From Bicyclus anynana (Eukaryota; Arthropoda; Insecta; Lepidoptera; Nymphalidae): 64,000 bases of DNA. A model generated the notes under the pieces. It ran no database searches, had not been told where the DNA came from, and saw nothing but the letters and a program-made list of their open reading frames with translations. The stretch lies in contig NC_069093.1 of NCBI RefSeq assembly GCF_947172395.1, forward strand, positions 6,793,561 to 6,857,560, in the 5' to 3' direction. Below, piece after piece: positions 22,603 to 31,967 of the stretch. Each line of letters opens with the position of its first letter. Within the stretch, counting starts at the first letter, position 1. The position numbers and the translations under genes are program-made.

Positions 22603-22920
22603 ATTCTTAACAAGTTAGCCCTTGACTACAATCTCATCTAATAGTAAGTGATGATGCAATCTAAGATGGAAGCGGGCTAACTTGTTATGAGGAGGATGAA
22701 AATCCACACCCTTTTCGGTTTCTACAAGACACCTTAACGGAACGCAAAATCGCTTGGCGGTACGTCTTTGTCGGTAGGGTGGTAAATAGCCAAGGCCGAA
22801 CCATCCGACCAGCCAGACCTAGACCAATTAAGAAAAACTCAATCGGCCCAGTCGGGGATCGAACCCAGAACCTCCGTCTTATAAATCCACCACGCCTATC
22901 ACTGCGCCACGGAGGCCGTC
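22603..22920 (-). mobile_element. tRNA-derived SINE, family 1, near full length
   Basis: Complete order on the minus strand: head with GGCCTCCGTGGCGCAGTG at 22918, box B GGGTTCGATCCC near 22865, body, and terminal A-run (T-run at 22604). Frames crossing it are by-products. Confidence 0.9.
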
Positions 22921-23115
22921 AAGACAGTTGGTCCCAATCATTATCATTAACTTCTGATCATGATCGTTTAAGAGTTTATATTAACGCGCATTGTACCAGC
23001 GTAATGGGTAAAGTACCATATCTCCTCCTATAATAAGGGAGGCCTGGCCTTGCAGTAGGCCATTAAAATGGACTGATAATGAAGGTATTCCATTCAGTTT
23101 CTTATTTTTAGGCAT
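22921..23115. repeat. Repeat scrap, family 2-like tail
   Basis: AGTACCATATCTCCTCCTAT and GGCCTGGCCTTGCAGTAGGC resemble pieces at 17780 and 38890; probably one dispersed family. Confidence 0.4.
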
Positions 23116-23340
23116 TTCCCCGAGCACATTACCTTTTACTAAATTACAAACCTCGTACTAGCTATGGCAACAAAAATATTACATTTGAAGGAGCACAGAT
23201 TTATAATAAACTACCATCCGATATAAATGAAAATCTATGTTTATTTTCAAAAAGAAATTAAAATTTTATTCATTGTATGACATTCATGACATTGTTACAC
23301 ATGTAAGTCGCATCCGGTATGCTCTAATCTTTGTTTTGTT
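23116..23340 (+). mobile_element. LINE C-terminal fragment (Jockey/CR1-like)
   Basis: The frame gives YGNKNITFEGAQIYNKLPSD, the usual last block of a Jockey/CR1 ORF2 and similar to the block on the minus strand at 390-430, then stops and enters an AT-rich 3' region. Confidence 0.65.
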
Positions 23341-23759
23341 AAAACTAATCGGGTATTCTACGTAACCAGCATGTAATTTTGTAACTACCCGCATTTATAA
23401 CAATTGTTTAATTTATTTGTATGTATAATTGAAATCTAATTAGATGTGTACACTCGTAAATAATTATCTTAGTTTAGTTAATTGTATTTCTCATATAAGC
23501 GAATTACATGTCATTCTTTTGAGAATATAAAGATCTTAAACCATAAAAGAAATTCAAAGAATTTTTCTTTTATAACTACAAGTATTTACGTAAATAAATA
23601 TTCACCTTTTCAGTGTTAGAAACGTCACTTAGATTCTCATTATGTTCACAGGTCTGTACAAAAGTGGATAAAGCTTTTATTATAAAAAAACACCAGTGGT
23701 AATATAAAAGTTTCTTAAGAAGTAAATCTACTACATCCGTCTCGTTTTAATTCAGTTAA
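23341..23759. other. AT-rich intergenic, probable LINE 3' UTR
   Basis: Follows the LINE fragment; nothing else recognised. Confidence 0.35.
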
Positions 23760-23945
23760 GTAGTCACAATTGCCAGCGATTTGGAGGGGCCAAATAAAAC
23801 ACGGACGATAAAAAGCATCTTAAGGCATTGTGGAAGATTAACGGCTATAATCAAGCGATTGGGCGAGGATTACAGCAATTTTTATGTTGCCCAAGAAACA
23901 CGTCTCATCAATCAGGCCTGATGTTGAAACTCCGGCAATAACAAT
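23760..23945 (+). repeat. Dispersed repeat Y (plus copy, longest)
   Basis: Aligned with the complements of 8215-8312 and 15275-15410; see those entries. Ends near CTCCGGCAATAAC. Confidence 0.65.
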
Positions 23946-24084
23946 GACGAGAAAACTTTCCAAGTGGCTCGAATATTTTAGAACATGCGTGGAATAAATG
24001 TCGTAGATAATGGGTGTTTTTTGGTGAAGCCTAACTTCAACGATCTTCATATACATATAAATGAATTGATATCCGTTAGCCTTG

Positions 24085-24510
24085 TACGCCTGTGTCGAAA
24101 AAGGGTTGATATCAGAAGCGGATTTAAAGTGCAAAACACTATTGTTGAATGAAAGTCTGTCAGGTCTAACAATTCCCACTAAGAATTTACCAATGAACCC
24201 TCGAATGGCAGAGAATAACTTTTGTGATGTCCCGGACTTGTAACCGAAGGATGTAGGGTTAAAGACGTCTTTTAAAAGTAGTTAACACTCCTCTTCTCCA
24301 CTGAAGTCATTCTCCCTGCCTATATCAAAATAATCCATGAAGCATTATCCAACCAAAGGCATGGACGGATCGAATGTCACGAAAAGAATGAGCCCGCCCG
24401 AGTCACCACTACTCCCAACGTAATATTTCGTTCTATCTCGGCTCATGACAACACGATCCGACAAATGACTCACTTGCGCCGACACCTGCGATAACCAGAC
24501 GAACCACATT
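24085..24510. repeat. Dispersed repeat X, longest copy
   Basis: Matches 13192-13505 at both ends and 51700-51965 in its middle and right part (GTAGGGTTAAAG, TTAACACTCC, CTCGGCTCATGACAACACGA). Together the three copies outline a unit of at least 420 bp. Confidence 0.65.
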
Positions 24511-25300
24511 TAAAGAAGACTTAATGTTTGTCAGCTTATACTCCTATTGTTCTATATTCTCTTGTTCTATATCGCTAAAACTCAATCATCTTGACCAATT
24601 TTAGTGTATTTTTTGGGTTGTTCTATTTTAGGAGTAGATAATAATTAAATATATCAGTTGGAAAAGAAAAATCAAAATTGACTGTTTGATTATGGTAATA
24701 ATCTTATATGGATACGAAGTTCAGCAAATTGTTTCATTCCAGATTTTTTATTGAGAAAAACAATCGGCATATTTTTCACATCACAATATCTTTTAAAACT
24801 ATTCAAGTTCATATGCTCATATTTGTTTCTTACTTTCGTTTTAAATACTATATACTTACTTGTATACAGGAAGAAATTTTTTCAAGTACGGATATTTTTA
24901 TATTTTGTACATAAACAAAATTTAATGAACACGTATTTTTTCTTTTTTTTTTTAAATCAACAATAACAAAGTTATCGTTAGCTAAAGTTTAAACATTTAA
25001 ACAGAATTTGAGGGTCACCCTATCGCTGTACTAAGTAATAGCACAGTAATAGGCAACTACAAAATCAGCTGGTAGGTACTAGGTTAGCGAGCGCCCGCGC
25101 CGAGGGCCGTTGACCTTTCTACGTTTATTTTTGTACCTATTATTTTTTATAATAATTAAAGGTCGTCACTTTTGAGTTGAGTATCGATTTTCCCTTCATA
25201 CTTTATTGGGCTTAGGACCATCAATAATGCGTAGTAATAATAAAAATTATAAACTTTCGATTGGAATAATGAAATACAAATGATGATTATTATTACGCAA
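24511..25300. other. AT-rich intergenic
   Basis: Frames at 24708-24966 (+) are low complexity. Nothing recognised. Confidence 0.4.
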
Positions 25301-25355
25301 ACTTTTGCATTAAAGGATGATTCGACTTAAATGCGCAAGCGACGGCAGATTGTCT

Positions 25356-25535
25356 GTCACTGGTCGCCCATCGGCAATTCGGCAGGCGTCCTCAGGGATT
25401 TTTCGATCCCCTCACCCCTGCCACCCCCGTCAGCCGAAGCCGAAGCGATATGACTACTGCCGGTATTTCTTTGTCGGCGTCTTACAAAGTGCCGCCAGCA
25501 GTTGCGCAGTTTGTTTGGGAATGTGTCCATTATTT
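25356..25535 (-). CDS. Possible small coding exon, unrecognised
   Basis: A GC-rich island in an AT-rich setting. On the minus strand an ATG near 25535 (context AATAATGG) opens a frame of about 57 codons beginning MDTFPNKLRNCWRHFVRRRQ, then an S/A/G-rich part, stopping near 25360. A GTGAGG that could be a splice donor follows GGCAGG at about 25415. I do not recognise the product. A plus-strand frame (25317-25547) overlaps and could equally be meant. Listed because composition and start context differ from the surroundings; low confidence. Confidence 0.2.
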
Positions 25536-25547
25536 TGTTATTTCTGA

Positions 25548-25960
25548 GACATAAATTGAAAAAAAAAATTACATAAAATGTATCGAACTGTTTGTAGATT
25601 TATGTTCTATTAATGATACAGAACCACGAAAAAAAATGTCCGCACTAAAGTCCGAATCACCCTGTATGTGCCCAATAATAAATATAGTGAATATTCAAGC
25701 ATCAAAAAATAAAACAACTGCATATCGGGACGTTCGACAGAAATTATATATTAAACCTGATGCCGTATGCGTCAGAGACAGAGCTACCAGACTGAGTGGC
25801 GCCGTAACGCGTTACGTTACGAAGCGGTACCCTCCCATAAAAAGTTATCACTTCGTCACCTCTAAAAACCCACCTGATATTTAATTATTTATACATTAAC
25901 TTTACTTAGTATTTAAGTATGTTAATAAAAGCTCTAATTATCTAATTAATAATAAAATAT
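25548..25960. other. Intergenic
   Basis: GAATCACCCTGTATGTGCCC near 25655 looks like a MITE end scrap. Nothing else recognised. Confidence 0.35.
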
Positions 25961-25969
25961 ATTTGGCAT

Positions 25970-26180
25970 ATTGCTGAGCTCGAGTCTCCTCTCAGAATGA
26001 GAGGGGTTAGCTCAATAGTCTACCACGCTGGCCCAATGCGGATTGGCAGACTTCACACATGCAGAGAATTAAGAAAATTCTCTGGTATTCCTCACGATGC
26101 TTTTCCTTCACCGTTTGAGACACGTGATATTTAATTTCTTAAAATGCACACAACTTAAAAGTTGGTAATTAATGCCACAC
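25970..26180 (-). mobile_element. SINE family 2, head missing
   Basis: From GCTGAGCTCGAGTCTCCTCT through TCTACCACGCTGGCCCAATG, the GAATTAAGAAAATTC palindrome and CACCGTTTGAGACACGTGAT to AAAAGTTGG. Confidence 0.85.
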
Positions 26181-26338
26181 ACATATCACATATATATTTA
26201 TTTACTTTGTGTTATATAACTAAGCAGTATTTGCTGGAAATATTGTTTGTGTGCTCTTTAAATAATATTTTGTGCAGTTGAGATGAAGTGTACACAATTT
26301 CTCATCACGCTCCGAGTTGGCTGTTGGCTTACTCCATC
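26181..26338. other. Host flank of the nuclease element
   Basis: Repeat-like tail (GCTTACTCCATCATAAT) that forms the insertion site of the element to the right. Confidence 0.4.
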
Positions 26339-26343
26339 ATAAT
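26339..26343. repeat. Target site duplication, left
   Basis: ATAAT, identical to 28845-28849, directly abutting the inverted repeat. Confidence 0.75.
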
Positions 26344-26785
26344 AGAGCAAGAGCCCACGACAGCCAGACCTTCGTTATTTTATAAAAGTTGAAAGTTTCT
26401 CTGAAGATGTCTCCTATACAGGTAAGAACGACCAGCGACTATAAAGTTTGGGTTGTGGTTACCTGGGCAGGTAACAGGTAGTAAAGGTGTATAAAATAGT
26501 ACTTGAAATTCGTTAAAGTATAAAGCTCAATTTTTTAATATTTCCTTCGGGATAACTTTAAAAATCTCGTCATCCATTGCCGGACACTTATGACAGTTGC
26601 TACCCCCTGCCAGACACCCCTAAACTTTAATAAATTATAATTGTACTTTCGTTATAGTATAAAAGCTAAATTTTATATATGTTACTTGGGGACTTATAAA
26701 AAGATGTTACCTCAATAGCCGGACAGTTTTCGTGGTTTTTACATCTTGCCAGACACATCGAAAGTCCACTATAGGTGCGAGTGCG
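26344..26785 (+). repeat. Left terminal inverted repeat, 442 bp
   Basis: Pairs base for base with 28403-28844 in inverse order. I count about seven mismatches and no gap, roughly 98% identity. It consists of three degenerate units beginning TTCGTTA at 26371, 26509 and 26648 (period 138-139). The last two share CCGGACA at +71 and TGCCAGACAC at +99 from TTCG. TATAAAAG occurs near 26381 and 26658 and could act as promoter elements. Confidence 0.95.
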
Positions 26786-26791
26786 GGGTAA

Positions 26792-28048
26792 CATTTGGAT
26801 GGCGCTATTTGTAAGACAGATAAATCTGCTCTGATGAAATGTCTAGAGAAAGAGGTCTAGCATGAGCAACCACATCATATAGATGTTATAATAATTGACG
26901 GTTTCTTCCTACTGCATAGAATGAAAAATGTTCCAAAAACATTTGGAAATATTTCAAAAAAATTGTTGCAAATGGCTACTCAATTTCAAGCTTCGAGAAT
27001 TGATGTGATTTTTGATCAATACTTTACTCCATCGATCAAAGATTATGAACATTCCCAACGGTTAGAATCTGCGCTATTGGAATACTCTATAACTGGGCCC
27101 GAACAAATTCGACCAAGTGATTTCGCAAAAGTGTTGAAAAATTTAAATTTCAAAGAAGCTTTAGTTGATTTTTTTGTTTCACATTGGGCTACTGATGAAG
27201 TGGTGCCATTTATTGGCAACAAAACAATATACATCAATTTCAGAAAGTGTCATTCTTTTACTGTTGATAATTGCAACAAAGTTGTCTCAAGGATTGATGA
27301 AGAGTTGTCATGCCCAGCACACGAGGAAGCAGATACAAAGATAGTATATCATGCATGTAACATCAACTATCCAGCAGAAATAGTAATAAGAAGTGCTGAT
27401 ACCGATATTGTGGCTATAATGCTTGGTAACATGCATCACCTTAAAAGTGATTCGGTTGTTTGGATGCTTACAGGCACTGGAAATAATTTCAGGTATGTGG
27501 ACCTAACCAAAATACATGCAGAGTTGGGACTGTTAACTTGTCAGAGCTTACCTGGATTTCATGCCATCACAGGTTGTGATTTTAATCCTGCGCTCTTCAG
27601 AAAAGGAAAATTAAAACCGTATAAGATATTAAAGAAAGATCCAGAGTACCAGGAAGCTTTCAAGAACTTCGGCAACAACGAATTAATTAAAAATTTAAAT
27701 CATCAACAAAATATCTTTTATATTATTCAGAGATTTATATGCAATGTCTATAATGTCCCTAATGTAATTGATGTTGATGCCGCTAGACTTCAAATATTCA
27801 TCGACTCGTACACAGTCTCCGATGTAAACGAAGCTTTTGACCGAAAGAAGTTGCGAAATTTTGACGCTAGCAACCTACCTTGCAAAAGCGAACTACTGCA
27901 GCAATTTCTGCGAGCAAATAATATATGTACAATTTGGAATAATGATCAAATCCAACCACATATCAACCAGAAAATAATGGGAAGGGGAAAGGAATTGAAG
28001 GGGATCAACTGCCGAGTTATGTTAGTGATTCACTCAAAACTCAATCAG
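26792..28048 (+). pseudogene. FEN1/XPG-like (PIN-fold) nuclease, exon 1, broken
   Basis: The longest ATG frame begins at 26921, but the coding frame clearly extends upstream: the codons before that ATG read DVIIIDGFFLLHRM, which carries the first catalytic-type Asp, and beyond an in-frame TAG (26858-26860) they continue back to about 26792. Numbering from the 26921 ATG, the conserved acidic sites are IDVIFDQYFTPSIK (27-40), HEEAD (134-138), SADTDI (158-163) and TGCDFNPALFRKGK (217-230). In FEN1/XPG these correspond to the D34, D86, E158/E160, D179/D181 and D233 positions. The family recurs as uncharacterised proteins in many animal genomes. Near 27946-27985 a one-base indel shifts the frame: only the shifted frame (LPSYVSDS...) joins the next exon properly. 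The plain frame instead runs on to a stop at 28073. So this copy is disrupted twice. Predicted role: cleavage of branched or flap DNA, possibly in transposition; this is inference. Confidence 0.75.
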
Positions 28049-28148
28049 GTATATAATTATTATGACAAATTATGATACATAATTTTTGAATTATTTATAA
28101 TTGTATAAACTTGCTTAATTTTTGAACTTGCTTATTTTTTTTTTTCAG
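28049..28148 (+). other. 100 bp intron in the nuclease gene
   Basis: Donor CAG|GTATAT at 28049, a long T-run and acceptor TTTTTTCAG at 28148. In the shifted frame the junction codon is G|AC (Asp) and the frame stays open on both sides. Confidence 0.8.
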
Positions 28149-28240
28149 ACACTGAAGAAGAAGGTGATGTTGAGGACGATTCTGCCATTGACTGGAGTAG
28201 TAGTGATAAAGAAAATGAAAACATCGACGACAATTTTTAA
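28149..28240 (+). pseudogene. Nuclease gene, exon 2: acidic C-terminal tail
   Basis: Codes for about 29 residues rich in D, E and S (TEEEGDVEDDSAIDWSSSDK and following), ending TAA at 28238. The other frame here gives a basic/hydrophobic peptide with no such bias, which supports the acidic reading and therefore the upstream frameshift. Confidence 0.7.
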
Positions 28241-28349
28241 ATTAATAAATAAGTTTAATTATCTTTTTTTACTTGTAATTATACTTTATTTTATATTTTT
28301 ATGATATTAAACAAACATTTTTTACTTTATACAACATTGCTTTGAACGT

Positions 28350-28355
28350 AATAAA
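28350..28355 (+). terminator. Poly(A) signal of the nuclease gene
   Basis: AATAAA about 110 bases after the stop, before the right inverted repeat. Confidence 0.5.
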
Positions 28356-28402
28356 ATTATTTTTTATTAGATATCTTAAAAAATAGTAATCGACTAAGCA
28401 TT

Positions 28403-28844
28403 CGCGCTCGCACCTATAGTGGACTTTCGATGTGTCTGGCAAGATGTAAAAACCACGAAAACTGTCCGGCTATTGAGGTAACATCTTTTTATAAGTCCCC
28501 AAGTAACATATATAAAATTTAGCTTTTATACTATAACGAAAGTATAATTATAATTTATTAAAGTTTAGGGGTGTCTGGCAGGGGGTAGCAACTGTCATAA
28601 GTGTCCGGCAATGGATGACGAGATTTTTAAAGTTATCCCGAAGGAAATATTAAAAAATTGAGCTTTATACTTTAACGAATATCAAGTACTATTTTATACA
28701 CCTTTACTACCTGTTACCTGCCCAGGTAACCACAACCCAAACTTTATAGTCGCTGGTCGTTCTTACCTGTATAGGAGACATCTAAAGAGAAACTTTCAAC
28801 TTTTATAAAATAACGAAGGTCTGGCTGTCGTGGGCTCTTGGGCT
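28403..28844 (-). repeat. Right terminal inverted repeat, 442 bp
   Basis: Inverse partner of 26344-26785, including the three-unit structure. Confidence 0.95.
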
Positions 28845-28849
28845 ATAAT
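28845..28849. repeat. Target site duplication, right
   Basis: ATAAT, as at 26339-26343. Confidence 0.75.
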
Positions 28850-29249
28850 ATTATTTTAACTTATACGTTCGCTTTGGTTTTATGAAGTTATTTTAAAATG
28901 TTTGCTAGTGCTTTGAAAATTTTACTTCACATTACGAGTAAAATATTTTAAATTATATCTTCAAACAAAACTAATTACCTACCTCCATTTGAAAAAAATA
29001 TTTAACATTTTCATTTGGTACCTACCTACTCTAGGATAAAGTCCCATTTTTTTATGTCCAATATTCAACTTCGCCTTCATCTAGTCATAAAGACTGCGAC
29101 TTGAGTGAGCGAGAGTGGGTACGATTTATTAGATGGGGATCGAACCCAGGGTCTCCAAGGAGTTGACTACGGCCTCTTAGCCGTAGAGTTTTGAGGTTTA
29201 ACCAACTTGAGTAAATTCACTTTATTCAAAGTCGTGTTACTATTACGAT
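28850..29249. other. Intergenic with a tRNA-like SINE scrap
   Basis: GGGGATCGAACCCAGGGTCTCC at about 29132 resembles a box B on the minus strand, with GCCTCTTAGCCGTAGAG near 29172. Otherwise AT-rich. Confidence 0.4.
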
Positions 29250-29456
29250 GACCTCTAGTGAGACCTCTGCCTCAGATTCCAGAGGGTGTGGGTTCGAATC
29301 CGGTCCGGGGCATGCACCTCTAACTTTTCAGTTATGTGCATTTTAAGAATTTAAATATCATGACTGTGTCTCAAACAGTGAAGAAAAAACATCGTGAGGA
29401 AACCTGCATACCGGAGAGTTTTCTTAATTCTCTGCTTGTGTGAAATTTGCCAATTA
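29250..29456 (+). mobile_element. tRNA-derived SINE, family 2, 5' two-thirds
   Basis: GACCTCTGCCTCAGATTCC, box B GGGTTCGAATCCGG at 29291, GGCATGCACC, GTGTCTCAAACAGTGAAG and the GAGTTTTCTTAATTCTC palindrome; then it switches into SINE family 1. Confidence 0.85.
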
Positions 29457-29541
29457 ATAAAATCTCAATCGGTCCAGCCGGGAATCAAACCCAGGACCTC
29501 CATCTTGTCAATCCACCGCGCATACCACTGCGCCACGGAGA
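29457..29541 (-). mobile_element. SINE family 1 head fragment
   Basis: Minus strand: CTCCGTGGCGCAGTGGTATG, then box B GGTTTGATTCCC. It lies directly against the family 2 SINE in opposite orientation, a composite. Confidence 0.85.
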
Positions 29542-29945
29542 TTTGGATAGGTGAGCCTGTTCTTGAGTTATAAATTTACAACGAAAAGTGGCATTGATTT
29601 TTATATATAGATACATTAACATATAACATAGTAGTAGGTAGGTATATTCAGGACTTTCGAAAGCATTGTCGCTTTATTGGCTAAATTCCCAGTTTCATTT
29701 TAGTGATGGAACTCTTTACAGCGTTTGTGTTTATAAAGTGTGACGGGTACCGGAGCCTGTGTGTTGTTTTCCCACTGAAGCACTCTTCTAGTTTTCTGTC
29801 ATTACAAAAGAAAACCCGCGTACACGGAGTCATATATCACTTTTTCATGCTCTGGAACAAAGTAGCGGGGGCATTTATTTTGTTGGTGTTTTCTAAAATT
29901 CTGCTTTGAAGTTTGTCGTACTTTTAGAACGTTTATAGTTAATTA
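29542..29945. other. Intergenic
   Basis: The 68-codon frame at 29703-29909 (+) is not recognised. Confidence 0.35.
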
Positions 29946-30220
29946 TATTAAATACTGCTAAATTTGTTACTTGTGCATGAAAAATGAGGCGCTCAAAAGA
30001 GGAAATTTATAGTTATCTCATTGTTAGTTGTGGCCAAGAACGAACGTTATTTAGACAAATAATTAGATCGTTTATAGGAATACCTAATGATATTAAATAC
30101 TGTAAGATGTGTTACTCGTGCATAAAAAATGAGGCGCTTAAAAAAAGAAAATTATAGTCAAGTCTTTGTTAATTGTGATCAACAACGAACTTTATTTAAA
30201 CAAGTAATACCTAAATATCG
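29946..30220 (+). repeat. Diverged tandem duplication of ~143 bp
   Basis: Two copies, starting near 29950 (AAATACTGC-like) and 30093, share GTGCAT(G/A)AAAAATGAGGCGCT and CGAAC(G/T)TTATTTA. In one frame both give CY(L/S)C(M/I)KNEALK; in another they give related stretches around ERTLFRQ / QRTLFKQ. The short frames are not recognised. Confidence 0.65.
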
Positions 30221-30528
30221 TCTACAATGTCGAGTTGTGTGTTCAGGAAGTGTAAAAACTGAATACATAAATATATAATGGAGTTAAAGACAAAATTGTC
30301 CATGTGGGTGTACTGTTTTGTAACCTATTATTCGGATCACTTTTAGCGGTGATTTTGTAGGGACGTAACCGATCTATAGTATAAAATTATCATTGGGAAT
30401 AGCAAACTGTGGATTCGTGTGTTGTATATGTTGTTCCCATTTAGCTATAGTTGTAGGCTATATTTAGGAGACGCCAGCAATTTCATCACAGTGAAATTTT
30501 AAAAAAAAAAGTTACTTAATGCTCACTG
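30221..30528. other. Intergenic
   Basis: Nothing recognised. Confidence 0.35.
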
Positions 30529-30688
30529 ATTCAGTGTTGGTCGACACCCCACTAGGTGGACTGACGACATTAAGCGAGTCGCAGGGATTCGCTGTTTGCA
30601 GTTGGCTCAGAATCGTGATGATTGGAAGTCCCTACAGAAGATATTTCTTGCAGTGGACGTCCATCGGCTGATATGATGATGATGATTC
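30529..30688 (+). mobile_element. RTE family 3' fragment with (ATG)n tail
   Basis: GTTGGTCGACACCCCACTAG through CAGTGGACGTCCATCGGCTG and then ATGATGATGATG; about 150 bases from the 3' end of the 55 kb element family. Confidence 0.85.
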
Positions 30689-31434
30689 TCAACATATCAT
30701 CATCAGTAGCAGCTTATTTTAACGGCCCTCTAAAGGACCAGGGCTCCCTCTTTATATAAGAGCTGATATGGAGCTTAGATCCACCACGCAGCTCCAATAC
30801 GGGCTGGCGGCATGTTTCTCAAATAGAGACAGAAAATTTCGAGACAACTGTTTTGACATTTGTATTAAGTATTTGCCTCAAAGACGAAATCCGTGCACTA
30901 AAATGCTAATGACATTTCAAAATGAAAATATAGTGTTCTATTTACTTGAATTTAATTTTATTCTGATCGATATCGAATCGAATACCATAATGAGGAATAA
31001 AAAACAGTCATTGGATAAAATACAACGAAGTTTAAAACCGAGTTTTGAACAAAAAATTTTGACTTGATGTTAAATACCAACATTTTTTTGGAGTTGCCTT
31101 AAAAGCCGTTTTTTCGTATTTAAGTTCTGAATTTTAATTCAAAGCGAAGTCTTTTATGCTTACCGTTATAAATTATAACGAATAGTGTTTAAAAGTCATT
31201 ATTATCCACAAAATTATTCGTTTTAATTGGATGACATACATTCAAAAGCCATCCTAAGGCTACTTACTCACGTAAAATATTATTGTCAACAGAAGTTTGA
31301 CAATAATACATCATTATTATAAAATAGGGGCGACTTATTAGAACTTATTCTTTTGTTGTTAATATAGTGTGCGGGTAGCCTATAGCAAATACATTTGTAA
31401 GCAGTATGAGGTATCGTTGTACAACCTCATTAAT
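30689..31434. other. Intergenic with SINE-like scrap
   Basis: 30710-30815 (GGACCAGGGCTCCCTC, ATCCACCACGCAGCTCCAAT) resembles 37040-37100. The 99-codon frame at 30768-31067 runs across it and is not credited. Confidence 0.35.
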
Positions 31435-31567
31435 ACTATTTATACTAATATAATAAAAAGGAATGATTTGATTGTTTTTTGTTGAAAGTTACATTATCAG
31501 GGAGTAACATAGGTATTTTTTATTCCTGTATTCCCACGGGAAAGGGTAAAACCACACGTTTCTGCTA
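31435..31567 (+). mobile_element. Helitron-like fragment, family A relative
   Basis: Shares AGTTACATTATCAGGGAGTA with 60428 and CCTGTATTCCCACGGGAA with family A. It lacks a CTAG end because family C follows directly. Confidence 0.5.
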
Positions 31568-31872
31568 TCTATACTTATAATAAATCTGTAGAGAGGTCAA
31601 TTCTGAATATGAAATATATTTCCAAAATAACTATCAGAGGTGATTAGTGATCGATACTGATGCCAAAAATGCTGTCAGTAAAATTTTTGTCTGACTGTCT
31701 GTCTGTATGTTCATTATAGAAACAAAAACTACTCGACGGATTTTAACAAAACTTGATGCAATTGTTCATCATACTCCTGGGCAGGTTATAGTATACTTTT
31801 AATCACGCTGCGATCAATAGATAGCTGCATTAGATAGGTCTAAAAGCGGACGAAGCCGCGGGCGTCCGCTAG
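31568..31872 (+). mobile_element. Helitron-like element, family C
   Basis: Starts TCTATACTTATAATAAATCTG, ends GGGCGTCCGCTAG; single copy of the internal unit that is duplicated at 18028-18400. Confidence 0.85.
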
Positions 31873-31967
31873 TCTGTAATAATAGTAAAAAAGTTATAAT
31901 ACAAAAACTTATTTAGAAAAAAATACTAGTATAATCGATAATAACAATTGAATTACATTTTACGACA

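Larger units (their letters stand above)
26344..28844 (+). mobile_element. 2.5 kb DNA-transposon-like element with long TIRs and a nuclease gene
   Basis: Boundaries come from the two inverted repeats and the flanking ATAAT duplication. The ends read AGAGCAAGAGCCCACG... at the left and the complement of AGCCCAAGAGCCCACG... at the right. Between the repeats lies one gene in two exons, encoding a FEN1/XPG-like nuclease fold, with a poly(A) signal AATAAA at 28350. I see no DDE transposase, replicative polymerase or helicase. Long TIRs with a 5 bp duplication argue for a cut-and-paste DNA element. Superfamily not assigned: XPG-like nucleases have, as I recall, been reported in some Academ-type elements, but I could not check this. 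It may be an internally deleted, non-autonomous copy. Confidence 0.85.

Noticed and set aside
26921..28075. Taking the 384-codon frame as a complete host gene
   Set aside because: It lies between long inverted repeats with a target duplication, lacks its first catalytic block when started at this ATG, and its last eight codons are intron.
28122..28304. 60-codon frame across the second exon
   Set aside because: It begins in the intron and reads the exon in the wrong frame; the acidic frame fits the splice junction.
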